This document shows, one piece after another, positions 37,150 to 48,600 of a stretch of 64,000 bases of DNA. The notes under the pieces were generated by a model. It was not told the origin of the DNA and did no database searches. It saw only the letters and a program-made list of their open reading frames with translations. The stretch comes from Lethocerus indicus (taxonomy: Eukaryota > Arthropoda > Insecta > Hemiptera > Belostomatidae), in assembly GCA_019843655.1 (NCBI GenBank), contig JACDQD010000005.1, positions 533,271 through 597,270 on the forward strand, read 5' to 3'. The number at the start of each line of letters is the position of its first letter. Within the stretch, counting starts at the first letter, position 1. The translations under genes were made by a program, and so were the position numbers.

Positions 37150-38312
37150 TATAAAGACGCTCAGATCGCTTAATTACAACCGACAATGGAAAAGTCAAAG
37201 CGTGAAACGTTCGAAGATAAATAATATAATTTTTTTTATTTATTTCGAACATACGTAAATTGACTTATTGTCACGACTGTAAAAAATACAAAAAGCAACA
37301 TTTATGTTCAAACAGCGCAAACAACGAATAGACAATAATGGAGGAGAAACCCAATGTTTTTTCCCCCTTCTTTATTTTTATTACATTATTTCTATTTGAA
37401 AAAAAACCTATTTTGATATATTTATTTATTGTTACAGTAAACAATGTTCTCCCTACGTCACTTCCGGTAGGCATTTCCAAGTGGCCGGATAAACATTATG
37501 TATATTTCGTATATGAAAATAAATATTTAACTTTTCTCTCGAAATACGGTTTAAAAAAAAGATCGTACAAAAAGGCAATAAACAGTAAAAATAAACGTTT
37601 ATAATTTTTCGCCCTACACAGGGTTTAAAAACTAGAAATGTCTTTATAGAAAAGAGAGACCATTTAAATGTAAGTTTTTATTTTTATTGCGGATATAGTT
37701 TAGAAAGTTAGGATTTATATTTAGGTAAGCCGCGAGGAGGACTTATTAAAATATTTCAAATTACAAAACTAGGAACGCCTACCTGAATATTTCTAAGCCT
37801 TTTCTAGTTTTTAAACCCTGTGTCGGGCAAAAAATTATAAACGTTTATTTTGTATTGTTTATTGCATTTTGTACGATTTTTTTTTCAACCGTATGTCGAG
37901 GGAAAAGTTTAATATTTATTTTCGTATACGAAATATACACAATGTGTATCGCCGACAACTCAATTACGTCACATTGGAAACGCCTAGCGGAAGTGACGTA
38001 GGGAGAACATCGTTTACTGTAACAATAAAGAAATATATAAAAATACATATTTTTAAAATAGAAATAATGTAATAAAAATAAGAAAGGGGAAAAAAATCCC
38101 TCCATTATTGTCTATTAGTTGTTAGTGCCGTTTCAACATCGATGTTGATTTTTGTATTTTTTACAGTTGTGACAATAGAACAGTGAAAAAATACACGATG
38201 CATCCAGTCAATTTACATATGTTCGAAATGAATAAAGAATTTATATTATTTATCTTTGAAAGTTATTATAACTTTGAAAATTTACTGATTCTAGAAATAC
38301 GGTAAGAAAAAT
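37045..38312. repeat. Inverted pair of a 0.5-0.6-kb repeat (units A and B)
   Basis: Unit A (37045-37640) runs from CTTACCGTATTTCTAGAATA through TACGTCACTTCCGG to AAATAAACGTTTATAATTTT. Unit B (about 37790-38305) is its reverse complement, starting with the complement of AGAAAAGGCTTAGAAATATT-type sequence and ending TATTTCTAGAAT-complement near 38290. A (TA)n at 37099-37142 interrupts A. The central 150 bp is unrelated. Confidence 0.85.
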
Positions 38313-38764
38313 GTGTATAAATTTAGCCGTTTATTGTTTGTATAAAAAGATACGGTGGGGGATGATTTGTTTTTCTTCCTAAAATATTCAATTATTCTCT
38401 CCGGGGACCCGTTTTCAGTACAAAAGCGTCTGTATTTCTGTTTTTATGTCAATAGACAAAAGTGTAAAAAGACAAAAATGACGACACGCTTCTTCTGTAC
38501 AGTCAGGTAGTATAACGGTATACGACACCCGGAGTGTTTAAAAATGTTTTGACATTTTCATTTCGTACACACGAGGGCCCCTTCGGTAATACAAAACTGC
38601 AATAAAAAGACCTTCCAAACGGGTATTACCTGACACGGGATATAATAAAAGCCCCCCCCCCCCCCCCCCCCCCCCAAGGAACAATATCGGGCCTAAGTCC
38701 GTCCCTACAGTAAACCCCTTGGAACTTTTCTAACAGATTATTTCAATATACAGTTCTGAACCCG
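38313..38764. other. No gene; 24-bp poly-C run
   Basis: AT-rich sequence with 24 consecutive C at 38652-38675. Nothing else was recognised. Confidence 0.6.
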
Positions 38765-39378
38765 GAACTACTGGCATATATTCGGCGAATATTCAATCGG
38801 TAAATTTTTTCCGCTATGTTTTATAACGGCGATTATACTGGACAGTACACAGTGTATAATTATAACGTTATATATACACATATATAAAGACGCTCGGGTC
38901 GCTTAATTACAACCGACAATGGAAACATCAAAGCGTGAAATATTCGAAGATAATAATATAATTTTTTTAAATTTATTTAGGACATACGTAAATTGAGTAG
39001 ACGTATCGTGTTTTTTTTCACTGTTCTATTGTCACAACTGTAAAAAATACAGAAAGCAAACATCGATGTTGAAACAGCGCTAACAACTAATAGACAATAA
39101 TCGAGGGATTTTTTTCCATCTCTTATTTTTATTACATTATTTCTATTTTAAAAAAATATGTATTTTTATATATTTATTTATTGTTACAGTAAACAATGTC
39201 CCCCCCTCCCTACGTCACTTCCGCTATTGACGTAATTGAGTTGTCGGCAATACACACTACGTATATTTTTGTTATATGAAAATAAATATTTAATTTTTCC
39301 CTCGATATACGGTTTAAAACAAAAAATCACAGTACAAAATACGATAAACGATAAAAATAAACGTTTATAATTTTGGGT
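38765..39378 (+). repeat. Third copy (unit C) of the 37-kb repeat
   Basis: Same direction as unit A: ATATTCAATCGGTAAAT, GCTTAATTACAACCGACAAT, CCTACGTCACTTCCGCTA and AAATAAACGTTTATAATTTT in order. It shares some details with unit B against A (the GACGTAATTGAGTTGTCGGC stretch). Confidence 0.85.
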
Positions 39379-40080
39379 TGGGGGAAGGGGGGGGCCACTG
39401 TTGGGACGAATCGGGGAAAATTTTTAATAAGAAAAAATAAAATTACCGAATTTTTCAACTTCATTTCGGGCAAATCTCTATTGGGACAGTCGGGGACAAT
39501 TTCAAATATTTTCTTCAGTTTTTTCTTTTACTGGGGCAACTGTAACTCATTATTTTTTTTTTTGGGGGGGGGGCCCACTGTTGACGGAATATGGGACAAA
39601 TTGGAGATTTATTTTTACGTTTTTAAAGAATTTCGTTTTTACGGGAAACGGAAACGGGATAAAATGCGGAGAGGAAAAATTTTCGGTAATCCGAAAGCGG
39701 TTGAAAAGAGAGAGAGAAAAAGAAAACTGGGGGAACGAGAGATTTCATTTCAGCTTTTCCTTCAACGCAAATGTCCAATTCTGTTCACGGTATCAGATAA
39801 GCCAGGTAGTCCGGTTACTAAAGGAACCTCCTTTAAGAACCTCAACTCCCTTCTCGAATAGTAAACTGAGGGGGGGGGGCGCCCTTCTAAGGGTATATAC
39901 AACTCCCGAAAAAAAACAGCACGCTTATGTAAAAAATAAAATTTAAAAAAATTTAAATACCTCCGGTAGTTCCTCCCAGTTGAATATGTCACTGGGACCG
40001 GAAAGAAATTTTTTTTTCAATAATAATATTCGGAAGGAAACAGAACAAAATATTCGAAGACTCCAAAGGACAACAGGCCC
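39379..40080. other. No gene recognised
   Basis: Contains a weak twofold repeat of GGGGGGGCCACTGTTG (39390 and 39567), each followed by ACGGAAT/ACGAATCGGG-like text, and G and T homopolymers. No exon was supported. Confidence 0.45.
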
Positions 40081-41990
40081 AATAGAGCGGTCATTTAAAT
40101 CTGGCTTATTTATATATTTTTTCATTAAAATCGCTTTTTTTAAATATTATTTCAAACCGAACATTTTTTTGGATTTATATACTTAATTTTAAATATATAT
40201 TGTGAATATATATTAAAAAAAAATAAAACAAAAAAGTAATTATCTTTGTCTGTAAAAATATCATCAGACAAGTTGAAAACAATTTCAAAAAAACCCAAGA
40301 AATGGAAACTTTAAATTTGCCTTTTTAAAACTTGTTTTCATTAAAATTGCTTGTTCTTATTATTATTACAAACCGAACATTTATGGGATTTTTATACTCA
40401 ATTTTAAATATATTCAATTCTATAGTTTTCTCAATTTTCTGTCTCCTGAACTTTAATAATAACCATCAACTAACTGAGTCAGATTTAACATAACTTACTT
40501 AAAGATTACTTACTTAATTAACTTGTTTGGTTACTTATTAAGTTTAAAACAATTTCAAGAAGCCTAAAAAATAGAAAATTCCAATATGGCTCAGTTAAAT
40601 TTATTTTCATTAAAACTTCTTCTTTTTATTATTATTTCAAACTGAACGTTTTGGGTTTTTCATACTAAATTTTAAATATATTCAGAATATATATATATAT
40701 ATATATATATACACAATTTAAACAGGTTTAAAATAATTTCAACAAACCCAAAAAAAATAGAATAATCAAATCTTGTTTGAATAACATTTCTTGGGTTTTT
40801 ATACTCAATTATAAATATATTCAGAATATATATTGAATTCTTTTTTTAATAATCTTCTGTCTCCTGTACTTTAATAATAAAATACTAACCGACCGAGTCA
40901 GATTTTATATACTGTTTACGAAATAATAAAAATATCATCAGACAAGTTTTAAACAATTTCAAGATACCTTAAAAAAAATAGAACATTCTAATCTGGCTTG
41001 GTTAAATTTATTTTCATTAAAACTACCTGTTTTTCAGGTTTAAAATAATTTTGACAAAACAAAAAAAATGGAATAATGAAATCTCGCTTGAATAAAATAC
41101 TTAGTTTCTAATTTGGCCAGTTAAAATTTGATTTCATTAAAACACATTAACAATTTTACATACTGTATAAGAAATAATAAAAATAACATCAGATGTTTAA
41201 AACAATTTCAAGAAATCTAAGAAATGGAACATTTAAATCTGCTTTTTATGAATTTTTTTCATTCAAATTGCTTGGTTTTATTATTATTACAAACTCAATG
41301 TTTACTTAGTTTACTTGTTTAGTTACTAATTAAGTTTAAAACAATTTCAAGAAGCCTAAAAAAATGGAACATTCCGATCTTGTTTAAATTGGTTTTCATT
41401 AAAACTGAACGTTTTTGGGTTTTTCATACTAAATTTTAAATATATTCACAATATATATATATATATATATATATACACAATTTGAACAATAACAGGTTTA
41501 AAATAATTTCAAACAAACCGAAAAAATAGAATAATCAAATCTTGCTCGAATAACATTTCTTGGGTTGTTATATTCAATTTTAAATATATTCAGAATATAT
41601 ATTGAATTTTTTTTAATAATCTTATGTCTCCTGTACTGTAATAATTAGCTATTAACCGGGTGAGTCAGATTTTAAATACTGTATAAGAAATAATAAAAAT
41701 ATCAGCAGACGAGTTTAATACAATTTCAAGAAACCTGTTCACTAATTTATTATTATTAAAAACTGGGCTCGGTTAAATTTGTTTTCATTAAAATTGTTTA
41801 TTTTTATTAATATTTGAAACCGAAAATTTATGGGATTTTCCAATCTTCCGTCTCCTTCAAATAAATGACCTATCAGCCGAGTGAGTCAGATTTTACATAC
41901 TGTTTAGGATATATTAAAAATATAATTCTACGAGTTTAAAACAATTTTAAAAAATCTAAAAACTAGCGTTTCTATAGTATTTATTTGTTA
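40080..41990. repeat. Degenerate AT-rich tandem repeat, about 350-400 bp units
   Basis: Phrases recur in order: ATCATCAGACAAGTTT, AACAATTTCAAGAA, TTTTCATTAAAA, TTTTATTATTATT, ACTCAATTTTAAATATATTC, CTGTCTCCTGTACTTTAATA and GAGTCAGATTT. Starts lie near 40085, 40500, 40900, 41180, 41690 and 41900. (TA)n tracts at 40689 and 41453 sit at the same place in the unit. Confidence 0.8.
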
Positions 41991-42029
41991 TAATACTATA
42001 GTTATATTATTGAAATTTTAGTGTTTTTC

Positions 42030-42231
42030 TGTCGGCCGTTTATAGAAGGCCGTGGCGGCCGTCAGATGGCGGTGGTTTCGTTATTTTTTATCAGCTGATC
42101 GTGTGTACAAGAACGGGCCCTCCTCTACTCGGTGGTCGGAGAAACACGAACTGTCACAATGTTACATAACTGTCGGTTATTAGTTCTGTATTGTCTCTGA
42201 AACGTGCCGTGTAGGTAGAGGCCGATATAGG
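42030..42231 (+). promoter_or_regulatory. MROH1 upstream region and probable 5' UTR
   Basis: A GC-richer block just upstream of the MROH1 start. It contains a TATA-like TATAGAAG (42041), a palindromic E-box context ATCAGCTGAT near 42090-42100 and a short upstream reading frame, ATG at 42159 to TGA at 42198-42200, out of frame with the main start. Transcription start is not determinable from sequence alone. Confidence 0.35.
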
Positions 42232-42280
42232 ATGGCCGACACGACGGAGGAAACCAGACGTAGCCCGTCCCATCTGACCG
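42232..42280 (+). CDS. MROH1: MROH1 exon 1 (start)
   Basis: ATG at 42232 opens MADTTEETRRSPSHLT and leaves one base (phase 1) before a GTCAGT donor. Joining to exon 2 gives GTC (Val) and then VLGSLLD, matching the family N-terminus in length and spacing. The donor is non-consensus at position 3, so the boundary is slightly less certain than the others. Confidence 0.8.
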
Positions 42281-42760
42281 GTCAGTCTCTTCCTCCCTTG
42301 ACACCTTTATAAAAATCCTTCAATTTTCACCTAAAAATCGTGATATTTAATTATTTTTCTGCCGCTTCAATTTCAGTCGTCCTCGGCTCCCTGCTGGACA
42401 CGGCCGGCGACAAGGAGGGTCTTGTCAAGGAGGTCGTCTGCAATTCGCTCCAGAATCTGGCCAGGGTCTACACCCGGGAGGTCGTCAACAACGTATGCCT
42501 CTACAGGCAGAGGAACGCCAAGGTGAAGAGAAAAACTCATACTATATATATATATATATATATATATGATTTAGAGGATAACCTAAAAAAAAAAAAAATT
42601 TAAAAAAACATTGAAATCAATCCGATTACATAACCGGGCATATCAGTTAGCGTTTCGAATCCTGTCGTCGACCTCCTTTCTGCCCCGAAACGCTTTCCGT
42701 CCGTCCAACGACAATCCGCGAACCAGCACCGTTAAATCCGCAATTACTTAGTTGTCAACC

Positions 42761-42820
<60 letters not shown>

Positions 42821-44007
42821 TAAACGTTTTCGACTTTTCTTCTGTTGACTGTTTTGTTATTCGCCGCTTTGGCGACTGGGCTCGTGCTAACGGAAAAAGT
42901 ACAAAATATTCATTTGGTTCGCCGTTAAAATTTTACGTCCAGAGCCCTTCCTCGTCTTTTAACGAGAAATCCCCCGACCGGAATTTCACGAACCGGTACC
43001 GACACTGCCCCTCTATTAAGGCTTCATCACCGTACACAGCGTACAACTTTTTATGAGCTCTACGAGGCGTTAACAGGTTTGCGAAACGTTACGGAAACGC
43101 TCACTTCGGTCCTCCGTCTTTTAGCTTTTTATACAGGCACGACAATAATTTTGCTTGCCATCTTCAGGAGCATTTCTCTCCGTATTTCCTAGATATATTG
43201 GGTTGACAACTAAGTAATTGCGGAATTCACCGACAAGCGGCGTTGTACATATTTTTAAGCGCGTCAGAACATCTTTGTGCACGGATAAAGCCGTAGACGG
43301 TTTCGAATGCCAGGTATAAGATACATTCGGCTTCTCCGGCAATGTCCCAGTGTCGAACTGTGGCGATCCGAATCGATAACGGCCTTTATTCGGTCATCGT
43401 CGACCTCCACCGGACGTCCTCAGAGCTCCTCGTCTTTTAATGAAAAATCAGTTCTTTTAAGACTAATAACAGCTTTGCGAAAATAAAAAAGCGAAACGTG
43501 ACGGAAACGCTCACTTCGGTCCGCCGTCTTTTAGCTTTTTTTTATACGCGGACACAATAATTTCGATACCGAATGTTTCGCAGAAAGGACCGAATAATAG
43601 CGTATCGAAGAATCGTATCCGTTCAAAGACGCACTTGAAAATATGTACAACGCCGTTTGTCGGTGAAATCCGCGATTACTTATCTTATTTTTACTTAGTC
43701 GTCGACCCAATATATTTGCGTTGGACATTCGATGGCCTTCGAAATTTAATTTGAAGGAAAAATTTCCGGTGCGGACCCGGATAGGTTAGGTTGTGTTCTA
43801 CGAATATAACTGATATTCGGGTCATCTCATACATATATTTGAATTCCGATTCTTCGAATACTTGCCCCCGGTTGCCTTGCGCTCTACAGGTGGGGATTGA
43901 TCGAATAATAATTCGATTGTAGTCGGGAGAGAAAAATGGGTTTGGGCATTTTTTTTTTCAATAGAAAATCGGGAGCTAAAATAACATACTTAAACCTAAT
44001 ATATAAC

Positions 44008-44061
<54 letters not shown>

Positions 44062-44371
44062 GTTGGCAACTATGTCATTGCGGCTATCCACTGATATATT
44101 TGTAACGGATATATTTTTGTTTAAATACATTTTGAAATATGCGTTGAAAAATATAGTTGTATTTTTACGCACGATATGCAAACTTCCCTCTATCTCTATT
44201 TAATATTGTCCTTTTTTTTGGCATCAATTTAAACGCGGTGAAAAGAAAAAACGAACATTATTGTCGTTCGGGTGATTTTTTTTCACTAAAAGACGAAAAA
44301 AATGAAATTTATCCAGAAAAGCTATGTATTGCCCGCAAATGTGTAAAATCCGCAATTATTTAGTTGCCGAA

Positions 44372-44439
<68 letters not shown>

Positions 44440-45543
44440 TATATAGGTGGCGGTAGGAATTTTACTTTTCAATCGAAATTTTAAAATACCTTTTTACTTT
44501 GTGTACATACTTTTGTAATCTGTTATATTATGGGCCGTACGGTAAATCGTAATATTTGTTGCAAATCGATAAGATATGGCCGGGTTGTTAACGACGATTT
44601 ATCTGATCGACGTTTTCACCGGTGCAATCGATTTTTCCCGAATCGTTTATATCTGAAAACAGAAAAAAAATATATATAACAACGCCGAAGAGGTGATATT
44701 TGTTTTTAGTCCAAAAAAGGGGAAAAGTGAAAGGGGCAAAAAATTTTTTTCTTTCTCGGGACGAATACAGGAAATTTATCGATTTTTTATGCACAGAAGA
44801 TCAGTTAGGAAAAAGTCTATTTTTGCACGAAATATGTTCGTAATTAAACCTCTACGGGGCCCCCGTGTAACTTTCAGTTCGCATTTCAATTTATCGCGAT
44901 TTTACCACAAATATTTATTATAGTTTGTTTCGGTGAGATGGCCGATAAAATCTTAATCCTATAACGTTGGCAACACTACCAATATCGATATAAAATTTTT
45001 CTTTTTCTTCGTTCGCATATACAGTTTTATATAATTGCCCGATTTTTCGTTCCCCAAATTTTTTTCGGATTCAAAATAAAAATTCGGCCCACAGAAGGTT
45101 TTTACATTTTGCAATATATTTTTACGCATTTCTCTCCCGATGTTTCAAATTGTCCAAATTGATATTCCCTCCGTATTTAAGTTGAAACGGACTGAAGTAA
45201 AATCGGTCTATTACAGTTTAATACACCTGTTTTTTTGGTCTTCGACGGGTTGGAATAAATCGCCGGTTTGGCCTTTCGCCGGGACGGGCGTTTCGGCCGT
45301 TCGCCATCTTCAGTAGCGCTGTGTGTTGTTAGTCCCGTTGTGTTGGCACTCGGTCTGTTATATTTTTTACCGGAAATCGATAGAACGGCTTCAACGGAAA
45401 AAAAGTCATATTTGTCGCAAATTTCGCCCGTCGATACAGCCGGAAATTTCGGTCTGCTGCCATCTTCAGTACCTTGTATCAATAATGGCGGATGCCATTT
45501 ATTTATTAAGATTATTTATTAAGATGTCGATAATATCGGTGAA

Positions 45544-45604
<61 letters not shown>

Positions 45605-48600
45605 CGTTTAACGTAAAATTTGGGGGACGAAAATTTTTTCTTTTTCATCAAAATTTCGTTCATTTCGGACGGCGTTTTTGATTCGAATATTTCGTCGTCT
45701 TAATCGTCGAATCGACGATTTTTTTTTTTGGGGGGGGGCTAGAACAAACTGAATTTTCAATTCAGTCCCCCCTTCTTCATTTTTTTATTTATTTGGCGCA
45801 GAAGAATCCGATCTCCGCCTCTCGAGAATCGTCCACAGGAGAGGATTTTCAATCGTCCTCGGAGTCGCTGAAAACTTAAGTAGAACACATGAAGATCATC
45901 TTCGTATGAAATGGAAATGTTTTCGTGTCAAGAGAAAAAAAAATATATCGTTTTGGCGACTAAGTAATTGCGGAATTCACCACCGACAAGTTGGGGTTGT
46001 ACATATTTTTATGTGCGTCGCAGTACATCTTCGCACGGATCAGATTCTTCTGATACGTTATTATTATTTGTGGCGAATTGGTGGGGGTTTTTTCATTAAA
46101 AGACGAGGAGCGCTCCGGACGTCCAGTTGGAGGTCGATGACCAAATAAAGACCATTATCGATCACCATAGTTCTGAATGTATCTTATACGTGCATTCGAA
46201 ACCGTCTACGGCTTATCTGTGCAAAGACGTACTTGAAAATATGTACAACGAAACTTAGTACAATTAATTAATCGCCGATCCAATAGATAGTAGTCTGTCG
46301 GTTAATCTTCGTCCGGAGCTTTTAAACGTATATTTCGCTGTATATTTATTTATTTATTTATTCTACTGATAAAACTGTCGGTTGCAGCTGTCGACCAGCC
46401 ACCTGGTGCTGCTGCTGAACGTGCTGGAGACCGTCGCCCAGGAACGCGGCAACGACCTGCCGGAAGACGTCGTCGCCAAATTGGTCAGGTTCACGGTCGA
46501 CGAGATGGTCACCACCGATTCAGAACAGAGGATACAGTCGATACTCAGCAATATACTCATAGCACTCGGCGGAAGACATTGCACTCAGGTAGTTGACAAA
46601 AAAATATCAGTTCGATATGAACCGATTAAAAAAAAATGGCTAATTTTCGGTTTTCTCCGCCTTCGTGACTCCTCTTGCGCTTTCCATCTTCAGGAGCATT
46701 TTCTGTCGATTAGTGTGAGACAAAAAGAGAGTAATTTTCTGTAGAAAATCTCCCCGTATTTCCTAGATATATTGGGCCGACAACTAAGTAATTGCGGAAT
46801 TCACCACGACAAGTGGCGTTGTACATATTTTTAAGTACGTCAGTACATCTTTGCACGGATAAGCCGTAGACGGTTTCGAATGCACGTATAAGACACATTC
46901 GGCTTCTCCGGCAATGTCCCGGTGTCGAACTACGGCGATCCGAATCAATAACGGCCTTTATTCGGTCATCGTCGACCTCCACTGGACGTCCTCAGAGCTC
47001 CTCGTCTTTTAATGAAAAATCAGTTCTTTTAAGGCTAATAACACCTTTGCAAAAATAAAAAAGCGAAACGTGACGGAAAAACACATACACAATTCAATTT
47101 TTATACTGAATGTTTCGGAAAGGACCAAATAATAACGTATCGAAGAATCTTATCTGTGCCTGTGATGTTGACGTACTTAAAAATATGTACAACGCCACTT
47201 GTCGGTGAATTCCGCAATTACTTAGTTGTCGACCCAATATACATTTATATATACGTATACATAATCGTATCATAACGGGATATATTTGCAGAGTGTTTTC
47301 AATTTCGTTTAAATGTTAAAAAAAATTTGTTTTCGTCAGGAAATTGTTGAGACTGGAGCCGTCGTGCTTCTATAAGCGAAATAATAATAATAAAAAAAAA
47401 AGTGTCCTACAGCCTACGTCAGGAACTACAGCGTTTATTAGGAAAACGAGGTATCACTGTAATTCTTCGTTAACTCTTGTAATTCTCATTAAGCGGAACA
47501 CGGTCGTGCTACTGATAACACGATATATCTATATTTCGTTTAAATGTTAAAAAATGTGTTTTCGTCAGGAAATTGTTGAGACTGGAGCCGTCATGCTTCG
47601 ATAAGCAAAATAATAATAATAATAAAAAAACAGTATCCTACAGCGTACGTCAGGAAGTACAGCGTTTATTAGGAAAACAAGATCTAGAGAGGTCTAGAGC
47701 CGGAATGGTATTGGTGTCTATTCCAAACCTAACTTAGAAATTTGCCCAGCTGTATATACAGAACATGTTTGTTCTGATTTAGAGATACCGATAAGCTGTT
47801 GGATTACCGCTTAGAAGTTATCTTAACAAATTTTAACGCCGATTAAGACCGGAGCCATTTTCGGTAGAAATTCAACGATTGCTCATATCTTAGCGTTAAC
47901 ATTTGAAGCCGCACATGTAACATTTATATATATATATATATTGAATTATTTTAATAGGTGTTTCTCATTAAATTTGTTCAGGTTCTATCCGGTGTCGTGC
48001 CCCAACTTCAGCCGGGATGCGAAGCGCACCCGTGGATCGTTCACACTTTGGGCCACCTGGCGGCACCAATGTCACCCAGTTCGTGCCGATAATCAAGGTG
48101 GCGCTGGACATCATGATACCCATGATGCCGACGGCCAGGAACGAGCAGCTGAGAATCGCGTTCGCTTTCGGTAAAACAATAATTTCTACCGGTCGTTGGG
48201 GCCGAAATTGGATTTATCACCGATCGCGTCTTCCGGCGGGAAGACCATCGGAAAACGGTTTTATTGCTATCGGAACTCCCACCGGTTCCTTCATCGGAGC
48301 TCCCGAGGGCAAAAAGAATCAGGTGTATCGACCCGCGCATGACCAATTCAGCGATAATTAAATTATTTTTATCTTTTTTTTTTTACAGCGGTCGGTAAAT
48401 TCAGCGAGGCCATTATCGAATATCTGTCGGCCGGCGAACAGGAGAGGGACGTCGCCGTCACGAAGGAGGCCTACGTCGAGGAGATATCGCAGGCGTACGA
48501 CGTCATAGCCAATTCCTGGGTTCAGGCCAAAGAGACGAAGGTAATTATTTCGTTATAAAAAAAACGGTACATTCGATGTACGGTGTTTCCTTCGCCACTT

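Larger units (their letters stand above)
42523..46387 (+). other. MROH1 intron 2 (3.9 kb, repeat-rich)
   Basis: The largest intron found in this gene. It holds four mariner-derived pieces (about 42600-42762, 43197-43712, 44059-44375, 45952-46285), long (TA)n tracts (42763-42816, 44011-44058, 44376-44430, 45547-45601) and two GC-rich MITE fragments (45270-45480). No other exon was seen. Confidence 0.7.

Noticed and set aside
46710..46982. Possible intact mariner transposase
   Set aside because: Only the linker after the first helix-turn-helix (EVDDDRIKA) is present; the catalytic part is absent and the element is about 470 bp long.
47957..47981. Alternative acceptor for MROH1 exon 4 (TTAATAG at 47956) to explain the frameshift
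   Set aside because: It adds exactly 24 bases and keeps the same frame, so it cannot repair the break.
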